From assembly GCA_008501765.1 (NCBI GenBank), contig QQUE01000002.1, forward strand, positions 866,336 to 930,335: a stretch of DNA of 64,000 nt. Direction: 5' to 3'. The translations under genes were made by a program, and so were the position numbers. Under the pieces are notes generated by a model. It saw nothing but the letters and a program-made list of their open reading frames with translations, ran no database searches and was not told where the DNA came from. Each line of letters opens with the position of its first letter. The first letter of the stretch is position 1. Source of the DNA: Calditrichota bacterium. GTDB lineage: Bacteria; Zhuqueibacterota; Zhuqueibacteria; Zhuqueibacterales; Geothermadaptataceae. Shown piece after piece: positions 1 through 9,100 of this stretch.

Positions 1-629
1 GGATTGCTCAGGATTGTTCGCGTGTGGCCAAAATAAGACGCTAACCCGTTCCAGTCAAAGGTATTTGCAGGAATCTCGATCAGCGCCAGAGCCCCATTTT
101 GTTGGGCCAGTATGTTCTTCTCATCGCTGAAATTGAATATACTGCGTCCAGTCAGGCCGGGGCCGCCCAATTTTGTGATAAGAATTTTGTTTTTTAGCGA
201 AATACCTGCATATTCCTCGGCTGTCGCAGCATAATCAAGATAGACGAATTCTAAATTTTTGGTCAGCGAAGGACCGGCAATCTGGATCAAGTTCTCATTC
301 TGCCTGAAATCAGAATTTAAAAAAGAAAGGCTCGCCTCGTGTGGTGGAGCTGCTTTCTCAAATTTTATTTTTTGGAAATAGCTGCTGGTCGCCGGAATGA
401 TTTTTACGCCATAAGATTTGAATTTTTCAGTAATATAATTGGCTGCCTTTTCAATTCCGGGATGGCCTGGTTCGCGTCCCATTAATTCGTCGGAAGCCAG
501 GTATTCGATGTTGGATTTAATTTCTTCAACCGTGATATTCGAATTTTTATATGATATCCCGTTTCTCGTGCAAGTGAATAAGCCGCTTGCCAGAAAAATT
601 ATGAAATATGAGAATATGTTGTTGCCCAT
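1..629 (-). CDS. M28-family peptidase lipoprotein or exported protein, N-terminal part (cut by window start)
   Basis: The minus-strand frame is open from position 629 to the window edge, giving about 209 residues. It begins with a hydrophobic export signal ending near FTC. It then has the segment LASDELMGREPGHPGIEKAA, which resembles the LASDExxGRxxGTxGxxKAAxYI start typical of M28 zinc aminopeptidases with a PA insert. The rest fits the PA-like region that precedes the zinc-binding core, which lies outside the window. An in-frame ATG 19 codons upstream (position 686) is possible, but the signal peptide favours 629. The product is probably a periplasmic or surface exopeptidase. Family assignment rests on the N-terminal motif only, because no metal ligand is visible here. 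Confidence 0.7.
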   Translation of the reverse strand, partial: MGNNIFSYFIIFLASGLFTCTRNGISYKNSNITVEEIKSNIEYLASDELMGREPGHPGIEKAANYITEKFKSYGVKIIPATSSYFQKIKFEKAAPPHEASLSFLNSDFRQNENLIQIAGPSLTKNLEFVYLDYAATAEEYAGISLKNKILITKLGGPGLTGRSIFNFSDEKNILAQQNGALALIEIPANTFDWNGLASYFGHTRTILSN

Positions 630-767
630 TATTTTTCCCGTTTTTGCAAATAAACCTGGACGTTCTTCCTGTAATCCTGCTGTCATTTTAGACTGATTTA
701 CTGCGAGATCGTTCTATTTTCAGCCTTCCGAAAAAGACTTGAAAACACCCGCTGTTTCTGATAAAAT

Positions 768-933
768 ACCGTGAGTTCGATGAAAACTGTAACATTCTTT
801 ACCAAGCATAATTAAAATAGAGCGAAGGCGTCTCGCCGAGCGTTTCGTGCGTTATCCTCGGCGGGACGCCTTCGGACTATATCCTATAATTAATTCGTTT
901 TGTCCCAATTCTTCATTATATCGAACTCGCGTT
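768..933. mobile_element. MITE-like element, copy 1 (166 bp)
   Basis: This element is nearly identical to the one at 13731-13895. Its ends are inverted repeats (left ACCGTGAGTTCGAT, right ATCGAACTCGCGTT). An internal 18-bp inverted repeat (823-840 with 857-874) has one G-T pair and would form a strong hairpin. AAAAT flanks both ends (763-767 and 934-938), consistent with a short AT-rich target duplication. There is no coding capacity, so it would need a transposase supplied in trans. It sits between the divergent-facing 5' end of the M28 gene and the terminator of the mla operon. Confidence 0.8.
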
Positions 934-975
934 AAAATAAGTTTTGTAGAAAAGAACTATAGTTCTATTTCTATA

Positions 976-1002
976 AAATAAAAAGCCCCTTGGCGGGGCT
1001 TT
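976..1002 (-). terminator. Rho-independent terminator of the mla operon
   Basis: AAAGCCCC (982-989) pairs with GGGGCTTT (995-1002) around a 5-base loop. On the minus strand the stem is followed by a T-rich run. It lies 26 bp after the mlaD stop. Confidence 0.85.
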
Positions 1003-1027
1003 GAAATGTACAAGTTTTTGGGGAAAT

Positions 1028-1993
1028 TCAGAAAACTTTGACCTGAAAGTATTTTTGCGGATATTTTTGCATATCCTGTAAAATCAGGTTGAGTTCTTTG
1101 AGAATACCTTCGAGATTTTTGTGAGCTGCATCCTCATTTATCAATTTACCTGCGGTGCCCTGGCCAGCATTAATTTTGCGCATTATCGAATCGGTATTCG
1201 CAGTGGCATTCTGCAGATTTTTATAAAGTGTTGAATCAGCCACAAGTTTACCGATGGTGCCTTCACCCTTGTCAATTTTGCGGAGAATCTGATCGAGATT
1301 TTTCGTCAGGCGGTCGAGGTTGTCGTACAAACTGCTCGAGTGGATCAGTTTGCCGAAACTGCCTTGTTTATTATTCATCGATGCCGTTAAGGCAGCAAGG
1401 TTGGCCAGACTCGAGTTGAAACTTTGTGCGGTCACTGAGTCATTTAACATCATTGCCATCGTTCCGGGGCCACTCTGTAGTTTTTGCAACAACGATTCGA
1501 TTGAAGTCAAAACAAGAGGGATTGTATTGGCAGCCTGCTCGGCTTTTGGTAGTAAAGACTCAAAATCGAACGGCGGGTTTGCTGGAATATAATCGTTGTC
1601 TTCCAGCGCTTTTTCGTTTGCAAGGCCAAGGGAAATTTCGACATATTTATCACCGAGCATACCCAGTGTTTTTATGGTCGCTTTGCTGCTGGTTGTCACC
1701 CATTTTTTAAATCGATGTTCTACAAACAGCGAAATGTGTACTCCAAATTTACCTTCCCGCGTCGTGTATTCGAAGTCGCCGATAGTCCCGGCTTTAATTC
1801 CTGCTATCGTAATGTAAGCACCCGGGTTAAGGCTAATCACGTTTGGGACAAAAGTGTGTAATGTATATTTTGAAGTAAATTTGCGTGTGTTTGTCCCAAC
1901 GACAAGAATGATGAAAAACATGAACGCCATGCCGACAAATATAAAAATGCCGACGCGCACATCTTGCCATCTCAAGTTTTTTCTGTCACTCAT
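1028..1993 (-). CDS. mlaD: MlaD-family MCE-domain lipid-transport protein
   Basis: This is the substrate-binding component of an Mla-type ABC system that moves phospholipids between the inner and outer membranes. An N-terminal membrane anchor (about residues 15-36) is followed by one MCE domain (about 40-125), which contains a GIKAGTI segment. The C-terminal half is helical. It carries three imperfect repeats of about 38 residues containing G-x-G-T-x-G-K-L followed by L-Y-x-N-L, the pattern seen in long MCE proteins that form a tunnel-like coiled coil. The gene is last in the mlaE-mlaF-mlaD order, 9 bp after mlaF, and ends at a terminator. No mlaC or mlaB homologue lies alongside. Confidence 0.93.
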   Translation of the reverse strand: MSDRKNLRWQDVRVGIFIFVGMAFMFFIILVVGTNTRKFTSKYTLHTFVPNVISLNPGAYITIAGIKAGTIGDFEYTTREGKFGVHISLFVEHRFKKWVTTSSKATIKTLGMLGDKYVEISLGLANEKALEDNDYIPANPPFDFESLLPKAEQAANTIPLVLTSIESLLQKLQSGPGTMAMMLNDSVTAQSFNSSLANLAALTASMNNKQGSFGKLIHSSSLYDNLDRLTKNLDQILRKIDKGEGTIGKLVADSTLYKNLQNATANTDSIMRKINAGQGTAGKLINEDAAHKNLEGILKELNLILQDMQKYPQKYFQVKVF

Positions 1994-2002
1994 TTTGTTT
2001 CC

Positions 2003-2746
2003 TTATCTCACGAATTGTTGTATATAAGGGTCTTTTGAAAGCAATAAATCATCAGACTGACCTTCGAAAACCATGCGGCCGTCTTTGAGCATAACCATGC
2101 GTGTCGCTACTTCAAATGCATCCTGCAGAATATGGGTAACAACGATGGAAGTGATTTTCTGCTCGATTCGCAAACGATTGATCAATTGATTAATACGTTT
2201 TGAAACGATTGGATCAAGTCCGGATGTCGGTTCGTCATATAAAATTATTTCCGGGTGGGTGATCGTTGCTCGGGCAATGGCAATGCGTTTCCGCTGCCCT
2301 CCGGACAGGTCTGCCGGAAACACCGAATAGAAATCACGCATTTCGATATATTCAAGGGTTTCGATTACTTTTTTCTCAAACTCCATTTTGCTGATTTTGG
2401 GATCGGCTATACGCAATGCGTATCCCACATTTTCCGCGACCGTGATCGAATCAAACAAAGCGCCACCCTGAAAAACGAATCCCATGCGCCCACGCAATGG
2501 CCGTAACTGGCGCTCGGATAAAAAAGCGATGTCATTATCAAAAACAGTAACTCTGCCACGTGTTGGGCGGATTAGCGCGATAATCAGGCGCAATAAAGTG
2601 CTCTTGCCAGCGCCACTACCACCGAGAATTACCAGCGTCTCCCCTTTGTTGACGGTGAGTGTTAAATCATCGAGGACCATTTCATTGCCATAAGTGAAAC
2701 TCAAATCGTCCACATGAATAATGTCTTGTCGTTCGTTCGTTTTCAT
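2003..2746 (-). CDS. mlaF: MlaF-family ABC transporter ATP-binding protein
   Basis: This 247-residue ATPase powers the Mla lipid transporter on the cytoplasmic face of the inner membrane. Walker A is GGSGAGKST (42-50), the signature is LSGGQ (147-151), and Walker B with its catalytic glutamate is IILYDE (167-172). The size and the EPTSGLDP sequence match MlaF/Ttg2A-type ATPases. It starts 3 bp after mlaE and is followed by mlaD, so the three genes are surely co-transcribed. Confidence 0.95.
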   Translation of the reverse strand: MKTNERQDIIHVDDLSFTYGNEMVLDDLTLTVNKGETLVILGGSGAGKSTLLRLIIALIRPTRGRVTVFDNDIAFLSERQLRPLRGRMGFVFQGGALFDSITVAENVGYALRIADPKISKMEFEKKVIETLEYIEMRDFYSVFPADLSGGQRKRIAIARATITHPEIILYDEPTSGLDPIVSKRINQLINRLRIEQKITSIVVTHILQDAFEVATRMVMLKDGRMVFEGQSDDLLLSKDPYIQQFVR

Positions 2747-2749
2747 GTT

Positions 2750-3508
2750 TTATGCGTAAAATGCCAGTATAAGTTTTGAAATGAGAAAGTCCATAAATAA
2801 TATGGCCAATGAGCACGCCATCACAGCGCGAGTGGCTGACCGCCCAACGCCTTCGGCTCCACCGTAGGTAGAAATTCCGTAGTAGCAGCTTATTGAGGCA
2901 ATGGTGAATCCCATAAAAAAAGGTTTAATCAAGCCGATGGTGAGGTCCTTAAAAAACAAACCATCCAGAGCTGAAATCCAGAAGTGCGTGCTGTCTGTTT
3001 GCAGCCAGACAACGGCAGCTATCCAGCCACCGATGATGGCGACGGCGTCGGCAATAGCGACGAGTGGCACAAAGGTAATCATGGTTGCAGCGATGCGTGG
3101 AACAATAAGTCGGGGCACGGGATCCGCCCCCATTGCCCGCATGGCATCGAGCTGTTCGCTTTGCTTCATGCTGCCTAATTCCGCCGCAATACTGGCGCCG
3201 ATCCGGCCTGATAGCATGAGCCCGGTAATGAGTGGTCCTGTTTCTCGAATAACGGCGATAGAAATGATGCGTCCCATGAGAAGTTTGGCGCCAAAGAGCT
3301 CCAGTTTTTTCCCCCATTCCAGCGCCAGTACCATTCCAATCATAATTGAAGCGGACATCACAAGAAAAATCGAGGCATAACCCAAATGGTTCATCTGATC
3401 CAAAGTGGTTCTGTGGTAGCGGATAAAGGCCGGAAAATTTAAGAAGGTGGCCCAAATCATGCGGCTAAATTGTTCAACGTGGTAGAATAATCGTTTTGCT
3501 TTATGCAT
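2750..3508 (-). CDS. mlaE: MlaE-family ABC permease
   Basis: This integral inner-membrane permease of the Mla system has 252 residues and about five or six hydrophobic segments. The MlaE/DUF140 hallmark EQLDAMRAMGADP lies near residues 137-149. This is the amphipathic coupling region that contacts the ATPase. It is the first gene of the leftward operon. The leader back to the promoter at 3694-3722 is about 185 nt. Confidence 0.95.
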   Translation of the reverse strand: MHKAKRLFYHVEQFSRMIWATFLNFPAFIRYHRTTLDQMNHLGYASIFLVMSASIMIGMVLALEWGKKLELFGAKLLMGRIISIAVIRETGPLITGLMLSGRIGASIAAELGSMKQSEQLDAMRAMGADPVPRLIVPRIAATMITFVPLVAIADAVAIIGGWIAAVVWLQTDSTHFWISALDGLFFKDLTIGLIKPFFMGFTIASISCYYGISTYGGAEGVGRSATRAVMACSLAILFMDFLISKLILAFYA

Positions 3509-3693
3509 AAAAGCTCAGATGCCTTTCCCGATTTCCGGGGATTTAATCTATAATCATGGTCAAAACCAACAGGCAAATGCGATAAAATGATGTATTTTTT
3601 TAATGTGTTGGTATTGATATTGTTGGCACTTTTTTCTCTCAATGTTAGATCGCGGAAAGTTAAGAGAAAGTCCCTAAATCTAAACAGAAGGAA

Positions 3694-3722
3694 ATAATAA
3701 CAATATTTTTTTTCAATGTCAA
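3694..3722 (-). promoter_or_regulatory. Sigma70-type promoter for mlaEFD
   Basis: On the minus strand a perfect -35 box TTGACA (3717-3722) and a -10 box TATTAT (3694-3699) are separated by exactly 17 bp. The promoter is oriented toward mlaE. The rest of the 310-bp gap between mlaE and the next ORF is AT-rich and shows no other feature. Confidence 0.75.
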
Positions 3723-3818
3723 TTAGTAGAGTGGGGAATGTTTGTTAGGGAAAACAAATAAAATCACCAATACGATTTCATAAACGAACAATCTCGATAA
3801 AGATTGCTTTCGTAAGGA

Positions 3819-4040
3819 CTATGAGAAAATCATCTTTTTGGAATGGATTTCAGTGCCATGCAGTGAATTCTTGTCTTTCATCCCGGGTTTATATTGCGAC
3901 AAATTTTTCTTAATTATATCAGTCAAATCGAAGATTTTTTGCTGGTGTGAAATACAAAAATCAAATGGATAGCACAATTCGTGAAGATCTTCCTCTGAAA
4001 ATTTCAAGGTAGAAACGTTGTAAATGTCGTGATCAAGCAT
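3819..4040 (-). CDS. Possible small hypothetical protein (73 aa)
   Basis: A 73-codon ORF begins with ATG 38 bp after the alpha/beta hydrolase stop, on the same strand. The sequence is acidic in its first half and lysine-rich at the end. It has no signal peptide, membrane segment or recognised motif. No convincing ribosome-binding site is visible (AAGAGAT is the best candidate). It may be the last gene of the hydrolase transcript or a chance ORF. Confidence 0.3.
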   Translation of the reverse strand: MLDHDIYNVSTLKFSEEDLHELCYPFDFCISHQQKIFDLTDIIKKNLSQYKPGMKDKNSLHGTEIHSKKMIFS

Positions 4041-4078
4041 ATTACTAATCTCTTGTTAAATGTTCCTTGTACGCCCAG

Positions 4079-5008
4079 CTAATTGAGCGCCGGTTCGGTC
4101 TCATGTGTTTTTGTTATAAATCCCAAAACCTGAGAAATAATATCAGGATCGCGTAATATTCGTTGGTGCCCAAGGCCTTTTGTCTGCACCAGATTCGCAT
4201 TCTCCCAGGCATTGTTCAGCGTAATACTATTATTCATTTTTACGGCTTTATCATCTTCATCGTGGAGTAATAACAACGGAAGCGAGATCTCTTTCGCCAT
4301 TTTAGCCAATTCCAGGTCTTCCCACGCTTGGGCGTATGGCTTCCAGTCGCCCTGGTAACGGTGAAGAAAGTCGTCTCGCATGTTGTGCAAAACAGCGGGG
4401 GTAAGGCCTAAAATAGTGCCAAAATTTTCTGTTATTTCAATCATATCGTTCGGGGCTGCAAAAAAAGTTGCCTTGGTTGCCTGCACTCCACTTTTTAATA
4501 GCAAAGTGGCGACGGCGCCACCAAATGAGTGGGCGATGATACCGTGAATAACACCAACAACCTGCAAAAGCTCCTTTGTTGCTTCGACAAAATGGATCAG
4601 GTTTGTCTGATTTCCATCGGAATCCCCGTGTGCCGGCCCATCGTACACCACGACACGATAGCCGGAATCAACGAGTGGTTTTACGAAACCATGAAACTGC
4701 GTTCCGCGTCCTTCCCAGCCATGGATGCAGAGAATCGTCGGCCCGGAGCCCCACTGCCAGGCAGCGATCTTGCCGTGTTTGGTTTGTACTGTAAACGGCT
4801 GTGCTGATTTTAGAACATGTTCTTCTCTGGCCGGGCGGCGGAAACGGCGAGGCCGGGAAAATATTTTCGCAGCCAGATATGCCGCTGATTTTGGCATCCA
4901 TTTGCAAAGAAATTTGAAAATCAGACGTGCTGCTTTAAATGCGGGGCCATCATAAATTGACGGTGATTTTTTTGTGTTGTCGAAATTTTTAGTTTTGTGG
5001 GCTTCCAA
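4079..5008 (-). CDS. Alpha/beta-fold hydrolase, TetR-linked
   Basis: This 309-residue protein has a full alpha/beta-hydrolase layout. The oxyanion segment HGWEGRG is near residue 96, the nucleophile elbow AHSFGG has Ser161, the acid is probably Asp253 in LLHDEDDKAV, and the base is His281 in GLGHQ. The substrate cannot be told; an ester or acyl substrate is likely. The start is TTG, chosen because GGAG lies 5 bp upstream. A CGAACGTTCG palindrome sits 22 bp before the start, and the TetR gene is directly upstream on the same strand, so the hydrolase is probably repressed by that TetR. No membrane segment is obvious; a basic, hydrophobic N-terminal region (about 25-60) could be peripheral. Confidence 0.85.
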   Translation of the reverse strand: MEAHKTKNFDNTKKSPSIYDGPAFKAARLIFKFLCKWMPKSAAYLAAKIFSRPRRFRRPAREEHVLKSAQPFTVQTKHGKIAAWQWGSGPTILCIHGWEGRGTQFHGFVKPLVDSGYRVVVYDGPAHGDSDGNQTNLIHFVEATKELLQVVGVIHGIIAHSFGGAVATLLLKSGVQATKATFFAAPNDMIEITENFGTILGLTPAVLHNMRDDFLHRYQGDWKPYAQAWEDLELAKMAKEISLPLLLLHDEDDKAVKMNNSITLNNAWENANLVQTKGLGHQRILRDPDIISQVLGFITKTHETEPALN

Positions 5009-5029
5009 TATGTCTCCAATGTTAAAAAC

Positions 5030-5039
5030 CGAACGTTCG
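5030..5039. promoter_or_regulatory. Probable TetR operator upstream of the hydrolase
   Basis: CGAACGTTCG is a perfect 10-bp palindrome identical to the core of the 14-bp palindrome in front of the TetR gene. It lies just upstream of the hydrolase start, where repressor binding would block transcription. Confidence 0.65.
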
Positions 5040-5096
5040 TGCTGATAAAAAAAGCGGATAAAAATTTATGCATAAATAAAAAAAGTACTTTAGAAT

Positions 5097-5687
5097 TTAA
5101 AATTTTACCGATTCGAGCAATCTGTCGAGAGCTGACCGAGCCCGCAATTCAGCACGCAAATCCTGTAACAGATGCCTGGCATGTTGATAGGCAAGAAAAA
5201 TGGAAAAAAATTCGTAAGCGAACTGATCTTGATCTAAATCCTTGCGGAATTGTTTTTCTTCAATAGCAATACGTGCTGCGCCGGCAAGAAAATTGAGCCA
5301 TTCCGTCTGGGTTGATTTTAAATAGTTTTGCGACCTCCCCGGCTGGCTTGTCAATTCCATCGACATGGAAACAAACGGGCAGCCACCGGGCAAGGTGTTG
5401 GAATTTGTCCATTGCAACCAGTTGTCAAAAATTGCCCGAATACGCTCAATACCACGGGGTTTTTCCAAAGCAGGTCGTATTACGGAATTTATAAATTTTT
5501 GTTCGGCAGCTTTTAACACGGCAATCTGCAAGTTTTGTTTTGAATTAAAATGGGCAAAGAGTCCGCTTTTTGACATGCAGGTTTCTGCCGCCAATTTACC
5601 AATCGACAGTGCTTCCAGGCCAATTTTACTTGTCATTGAAACTGCGGCATCAAGTATTAGCTGTTTTGTGTCTTTTCCTTTTTCCAT
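5097..5687 (-). CDS. TetR/AcrR-family transcriptional regulator
   Basis: This 196-residue protein has the N-terminal TetR helix-turn-helix. It contains ILDAAVSMTSKIGLEALSIG, then a recognition-helix region ending GLFAHFNSKQNL (about residues 10-55). The C-terminal ligand domain is all-helical. The gene lies upstream of the hydrolase and is read in the same direction. A perfect AACGAACGTTCGTT palindrome immediately precedes its ATG, and its core is repeated before the hydrolase. This suggests autorepression plus control of the hydrolase by an unknown small molecule. Confidence 0.9.
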   Translation of the reverse strand: MEKGKDTKQLILDAAVSMTSKIGLEALSIGKLAAETCMSKSGLFAHFNSKQNLQIAVLKAAEQKFINSVIRPALEKPRGIERIRAIFDNWLQWTNSNTLPGGCPFVSMSMELTSQPGRSQNYLKSTQTEWLNFLAGAARIAIEEKQFRKDLDQDQFAYEFFSIFLAYQHARHLLQDLRAELRARSALDRLLESVKF

Positions 5688-5700
5688 GGCTTGAATATAG

Positions 5701-5714
5701 AACGAACGTTCGTT
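5701..5714. promoter_or_regulatory. TetR autoregulatory operator
   Basis: AACGAACGTTCGTT is a perfect 14-bp palindrome, 14 bp upstream of the TetR start codon. Its central 10 bp recur at 5030-5039. Size and position are typical of TetR-family operators. Confidence 0.75.
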
Positions 5715-5968
5715 TTATGCAAGTGCTTTCTTTGGGCGAGAGTATTTAAGGTAGAATGAAGCGCAGAAGTTTGGGATTGATTGCCTGAAAAGTGAAAATA
5801 TAATAATCCTGATAAGGAAGAAAGCCAGAACATATGTAAGGGCTTAAATCGAAAAATTTTAACCTGCTTTAGTCATATAAATTTAATAAAATATTCTTAA
5901 CCTATTGATAATTCGATGTTTGAGATAAAATGTTCAGAAAAACTAAATTTTCTATTAAAATTATCCAT

Positions 5969-6054
5969 CACAAAGCCACAAAGCCACAAAGCCACAAAGC
6001 CACAAAGCCACAAAGCCACAAAGCCACAAAGCCACAAAGCCACAAAGCCACAAA
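5969..6054. repeat. 8-bp tandem repeat (CACAAAGC, about 10.7 copies)
   Basis: Ten perfect copies of CACAAAGC plus a partial copy occupy the gap between the TetR promoter and the 3' end of the BNR-repeat gene. About 20-60 bp further on, a CTTTGCGGACTTAGTGCC-type stretch is complementary in character, so the region could fold into a hairpin. The rest of the 430-bp gap (5715-6146) holds no ORF. The perfect copies suggest recent slippage expansion. Confidence 0.9.
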
Positions 6055-6146
6055 AATTAAGTTTTATAAGTAGTTAAATATTTTCTTTGCGGACTTAGTG
6101 CCTTTGCGTGAGAATTATTCATGTTAAATGATTTTCCGTGATTTTA

Positions 6147-9100
6147 TTAGATTCCGCGTTTTTTCTTCTTGGGTGCGCTGATTTCCAGTTCGGTGCTGAT
6201 GGGTTCGTTGTTTAATATGGCGATTAATTTATACTTTCCCGGCTGCAAATAAACTTTACCGTTTTCTGACACTTTAATGGATTTTGAATCCGGTTCAGAC
6301 TTACGAAGTTCAAGTTCTAAAATATTCTTTTTATCCACATCAAACGTCAATTCATAATCGAGATAGTTCAATCCGGCAACACCGGTGTGCGTCCAGTCTT
6401 TGAGTATTTTGCCAGCTTCAGTTTGAATCTGAAATTCGATTTCGGTTGCGAGTTTCAGGTAGAACGCGATCTCGACTTTCGGGATTACGGGTTCGCTCCA
6501 CATGCTTCGTTTTTTGCCCCAATTTTTGTTAAACTTTACTTTATCGACCGGAAAAAGATGCAAATCTTCAGACAAGAGTTTGTCGGTAAGTTGTTGCACA
6601 TGTTCTATGTTAGCAACGAAAATTGAGCGTCCATGCGTTCCGACTACCAAATCCTTATCTCGTGGATGAACAACGAGGTCGTGAACAGGAACGGCGGGCA
6701 AGTCTTTGTACATCGACATGAACGATTGGCCACCGTCGAGGCTGGCATAAACACCGTGATCGGAGCCGACGTAGAGAATTTTTTCATTTTCAGGGTCTTG
6801 CACAACGACGTTCAACGGCTCCACTGGCAGATCATGTCCCAGTTTCTTCCAGGTTTTTCCATAGTCATCGGATTTATACAAATAAGCTGAAAAACCATCA
6901 AAACGATAACCGTTAAGCGTCGCGAAAACAACGGCTTCTTCGTGGGGTGATGCTTCGACGCGGCTCACCCACAAATGCTGTGGTAATTCATCCGAGATGC
7001 GTTGCCAGGAATAGCCGCCATCTTTGGAAATATGGATCAATCCATCATCGCTGCCAACGTAAAGCAGGCCAAATTTTTTCGGTGATTCATCGATTGTCGT
7101 CAATGTACCGTATGGCACATCTCCGGGCAGGCCACCGTGCGTCAAATCTTCAGAAATGGGCACGATTTCTTCCCCACCCTGTAAAGATCGATAGAGCTTT
7201 TCAGCGCCAATATACAAAATATCCTGATTGTGCGTTGAGAGCCGAACAGGGGTTTGCCAATTGAATCGGGGTGGTCTGTTGCCGAGTTCATGTTGCGGTT
7301 TTATTGACTTTTGTGAACCGGTTTTCCGGTTTATTTTATAATAATAGCCAAACTGGAAACCCGTATAAATCGTGCTGTTATCACGAAAATCTATGGCGAC
7401 TTTCATGCCGTCTCCGCCAAGAAGGCGTTTATAGGGATAATCACCGTTTGCTTGCCAGGCAACGCCCGATTTATACGTGGATGGCCCATACCAAACGCCG
7501 TTATCCTGCAAGCCGCCATAAACATTGTACGGTTTTTCCATATCAACACTGACAGTGTAAAATTGTCCCACGGGTGGATTGTTCGCTTTAATCCAAATAC
7601 CGCCATCATCGTAGCTGATATTTATACCGCCGTCATTTCCTAAAATGAGATGAGTGGACATTTTGGGATTGATCCAGAGAGCGTGATGATCGACGTGCAC
7701 ATTATCAGCCATGAGCGCAGTGAATGTTTTGCCACCATCGTCGGATTTGAGAGCAGGAACGCCGAGGATATAAATTTTGTTACTATCAACGGGTGAAACC
7801 CGTATTTGACCGAAGTAGTAGCCATAAGAGTAAACGAAATTATCGATAAATTCCGAATGTGTTTTACCCCAGGTTTTTCCGCCATCCCGAGAAATGTAAA
7901 CTTCGCCACCGATGACTTCGGTATCGAAAAGCTGGCTGTTGGCATTCTCGAGATACTCCACGAGAGCGGCCGGAAGTATTTTATCATTTTCTACTTGTGC
8001 AATTATTGAAGCGGCTGCATATTTTTGTGGAAAGCCGAAATAATCAAGATATTCAGTGATTTTTTCTTCATCCAGATTGATAAATTCCTCTTTTGACATT
8101 TCCCGCAACACATCTTTTGTAAGCTCAGGTTCATCATCTTTTACTTCTTTTGGCCGACGCGCCTGATTATCCAGTACGGCATAAATTAAATCTGGATTTT
8201 CGGGTGAGATATCAAGCCCAATACGGCCGACCCCTTTTCCGGTTGGAAAACCACTTTTTTCTCCGGTAATCAAATCCCAGGATTCGCCGCCATCTGTACT
8301 TTTGTAAATTCCTGAGGATGCACCGGCTTCGACAAAATTCCAGGCAAAGCGTTGGCGGTGCCAGGCAGCGGCAAAGAGAATTTCTGGATTTTGCGGATTG
8401 ATTATCAGGTCAATCACGCCGGTTTTGCTGTCGACAAACAAAACTTTATGCCATGATTTTCCTGCATCCACGGTTTTAAAAACACCGCGTTCTTCATTTT
8501 CGGAGTAGAGATGTCCGATTGCCGCGACCCAGGCAATATCCGGATTTTCCGGGTGTAATATTATCCGGCCAGTGTGGTGGGTTTCAGCCAGTCCGGCATG
8601 GTGCCAGGTTTTGCCATCATCGTTACTTTTATAAATCCCGGTACCGGCATAGGAAGACCGGCTGGAATTGTTTTCACCCGTACCAACCCAAATTGTGCCG
8701 TTATGCCGCCAATCGACGGCAATATCTCCGATGGTCATAACGGCTTCGTTATCAAAAATCGGATCGAATGAAATTCCATTATTTTCCGTTTTCCATAAAC
8801 CACCTGAGGCATAGGCCACATAAAAAATAGTGGGATCATCGGGATTGACTTCGACATCGACGACGCGGCCGCTCATAATGCTGGGACCGATATTGCGGAA
8901 AGCTACCTGCCCCAGAAGTGATTTTTTTTGCAGGGCCTCGCGCTTGCGCAAACCATTGAGTCGTTCGTCGGCATTTGTAAAACCGGGGATGGCGTCGAGG
9001 ACTTTTTCAATATCTTTGTTGTTTTCAACGTCTGTTTTTGTTGACTGTGTGGTTGCTTTTTCACTGTTACTCCAAAATTCACATGCAGAGAACACCAGGG

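Noticed and set aside
439-696. Plus-strand 85-codon ORF at the left edge
   Set aside because: It lies opposite the M28 peptidase frame, which has a signal peptide and family motif; the plus ORF has neither.
5969-6054. Possible CRISPR array
   Set aside because: The units are contiguous 8-mers without spacers, and there are no cas genes.
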